Assembly: GCA_018432935.1 (NCBI GenBank)
Contig: JAHDSF010000051.1
Location: 1 to 33,702 of the forward strand
Source of the DNA: Rhodospirillales bacterium
GTDB taxonomy: Bacteria; Pseudomonadota; Alphaproteobacteria; Rhodospirillales; Shumkoniaceae
Reading direction: 5' to 3'
Length of the DNA: 33,702 nt
The position numbers and the translations under genes were made by a program. Below are positions 33,497 to 33,702 of this stretch, piece after piece. Position 1 is the stretch's first letter. Every line of letters starts with the position of its first letter. The notes below the pieces were generated by a model that was not told where the DNA came from, searched no databases, and worked only from the letters and a program-made list of their open reading frames with translations.

Positions 33497-33702
33497 TGTC
33501 CGGATTTTGTAGCGCGTGATTTGTCCGGTTTCAGAATCGCTCAAAAAGGGGGGCGAGGATGGGCCGGGCGAGAGCGCTACAGGAGAGCCGAATGATGCGG
33601 TTTGAGGCCTTGCTGGATCGCCACGAGAGGGGCGAACTGGGTCAGGCGGAGGCGGCAGAGATGCGGGGCATGAGCGAGCGGACGTTCCGACGCCACCGCG
33701 AC
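33497..33702 (+). mobile_element. Left part of an insertion sequence, cut by the window edge
   Basis: The transposase start at 33559 shows that an insertion sequence enters the window here. Upstream of it, TGTCCGG occurs twice in direct orientation (33497-33503 and 33522-33528), followed by TCAGAATCGCTCAAAAAGG. Repeated short motifs of this kind fit a terminal transposase-binding region. The exact left end and any target duplication cannot be fixed because the right end is outside the window; the boundary given is the first TGTCCGG and may be off by some bases. Confidence 0.65.
33559..33702 (+). CDS. Transposase, ISNCY/IS1202-like, N-terminal fragment (runs off the window)
   Basis: Only the first 48 codons are visible and the frame is open to the last base. 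They read MGRARALQESRMMRFEALLD, then a helix-turn-helix with LGQAEAAEMRGMSERTFRRH. This is the N-terminus I associate with transposases of the ISNCY group (IS1202-like), which are common in alphaproteobacteria. The helix-turn-helix would bind the element's ends. The ATG at 33559 follows GGCGAGG. Nothing in the visible part is broken; whether the whole gene is intact cannot be told here. Confidence 0.75.
   Translation, partial: MGRARALQESRMMRFEALLDRHERGELGQAEAAEMRGMSERTFRRHRD

Overview
The window is a GC-rich stretch of an alphaproteobacterial chromosome, most likely from Rhodospirillales or a related order. That call rests on gene order (rpoZ-rsh-pdxJ-acpS-lepB-rnc-era-recO and glyA-nrdR-ribD-ribE-ribBX-ribH-nusB-thiL), a MucR/Ros-type regulator, an Asp-type (non-zinc) HemB, an omega subunit with a long acidic tail, and a membrane H+-pyrophosphatase. 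It is almost entirely housekeeping DNA. I recognise 34 complete genes and one transposase gene cut by the right edge. I see no rRNA, tRNA, CRISPR or prophage.

Layout. Positions 1-1900 (minus strand) hold thrH, a family-5 Fe-S uracil-DNA glycosylase and a NYN-domain protein. folK (2000-2506, plus) diverges from them. Positions 2612-9624 (plus) carry rpoZ, a bifunctional (p)ppGpp synthetase/hydrolase, pdxJ, acpS, lepB, rnc, era and recO, followed by parC (9687-11915). A TRAP transporter comes next: the two permease genes on plus (12018-13915) face the periplasmic binding protein on minus (13973-15049), with a symmetric hairpin between them. The minus strand then carries bpt, motB, motA and a penicillin-acylase family gene (15166-20322). 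A lone cheW with a good promoter (20554-21039) runs toward hemB (22068-21055). A small DUF6898-like gene (22258-22461) and mucR (23116-22664) follow. The glyA-to-thiL block (23462-30081), a FliL-like membrane protein (30110-30568) and hppA (30747-32849, strong terminator) complete the plus strand. bamE (minus) lies beyond. At the right edge an insertion sequence of what looks like the ISNCY/IS1202 type begins about 100 bp upstream of bamE.

How the genes work together. The left block combines the stringent response, B6 and acyl-carrier-protein maturation, signal peptide cleavage, RNA processing and ribosome assembly (rnc, era) and recombination (recO). The right block makes riboflavin. Its RibB is fused to a cyclohydrolase-II domain that has lost its zinc cysteines, so the committed GTP step must be coded elsewhere. 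motA, motB and cheW point to a flagellated, chemotactic cell.

I found no clear undescribed multi-gene system. The observations most worth following up are the repeat array at the dctP promoter, the mucR control region with a MucR that lacks one zinc ligand, the coupled NYN-nuclease/uracil-glycosylase pair, the RibBX fusion, the FliL-like orphan and the insertion sequence next to bamE.
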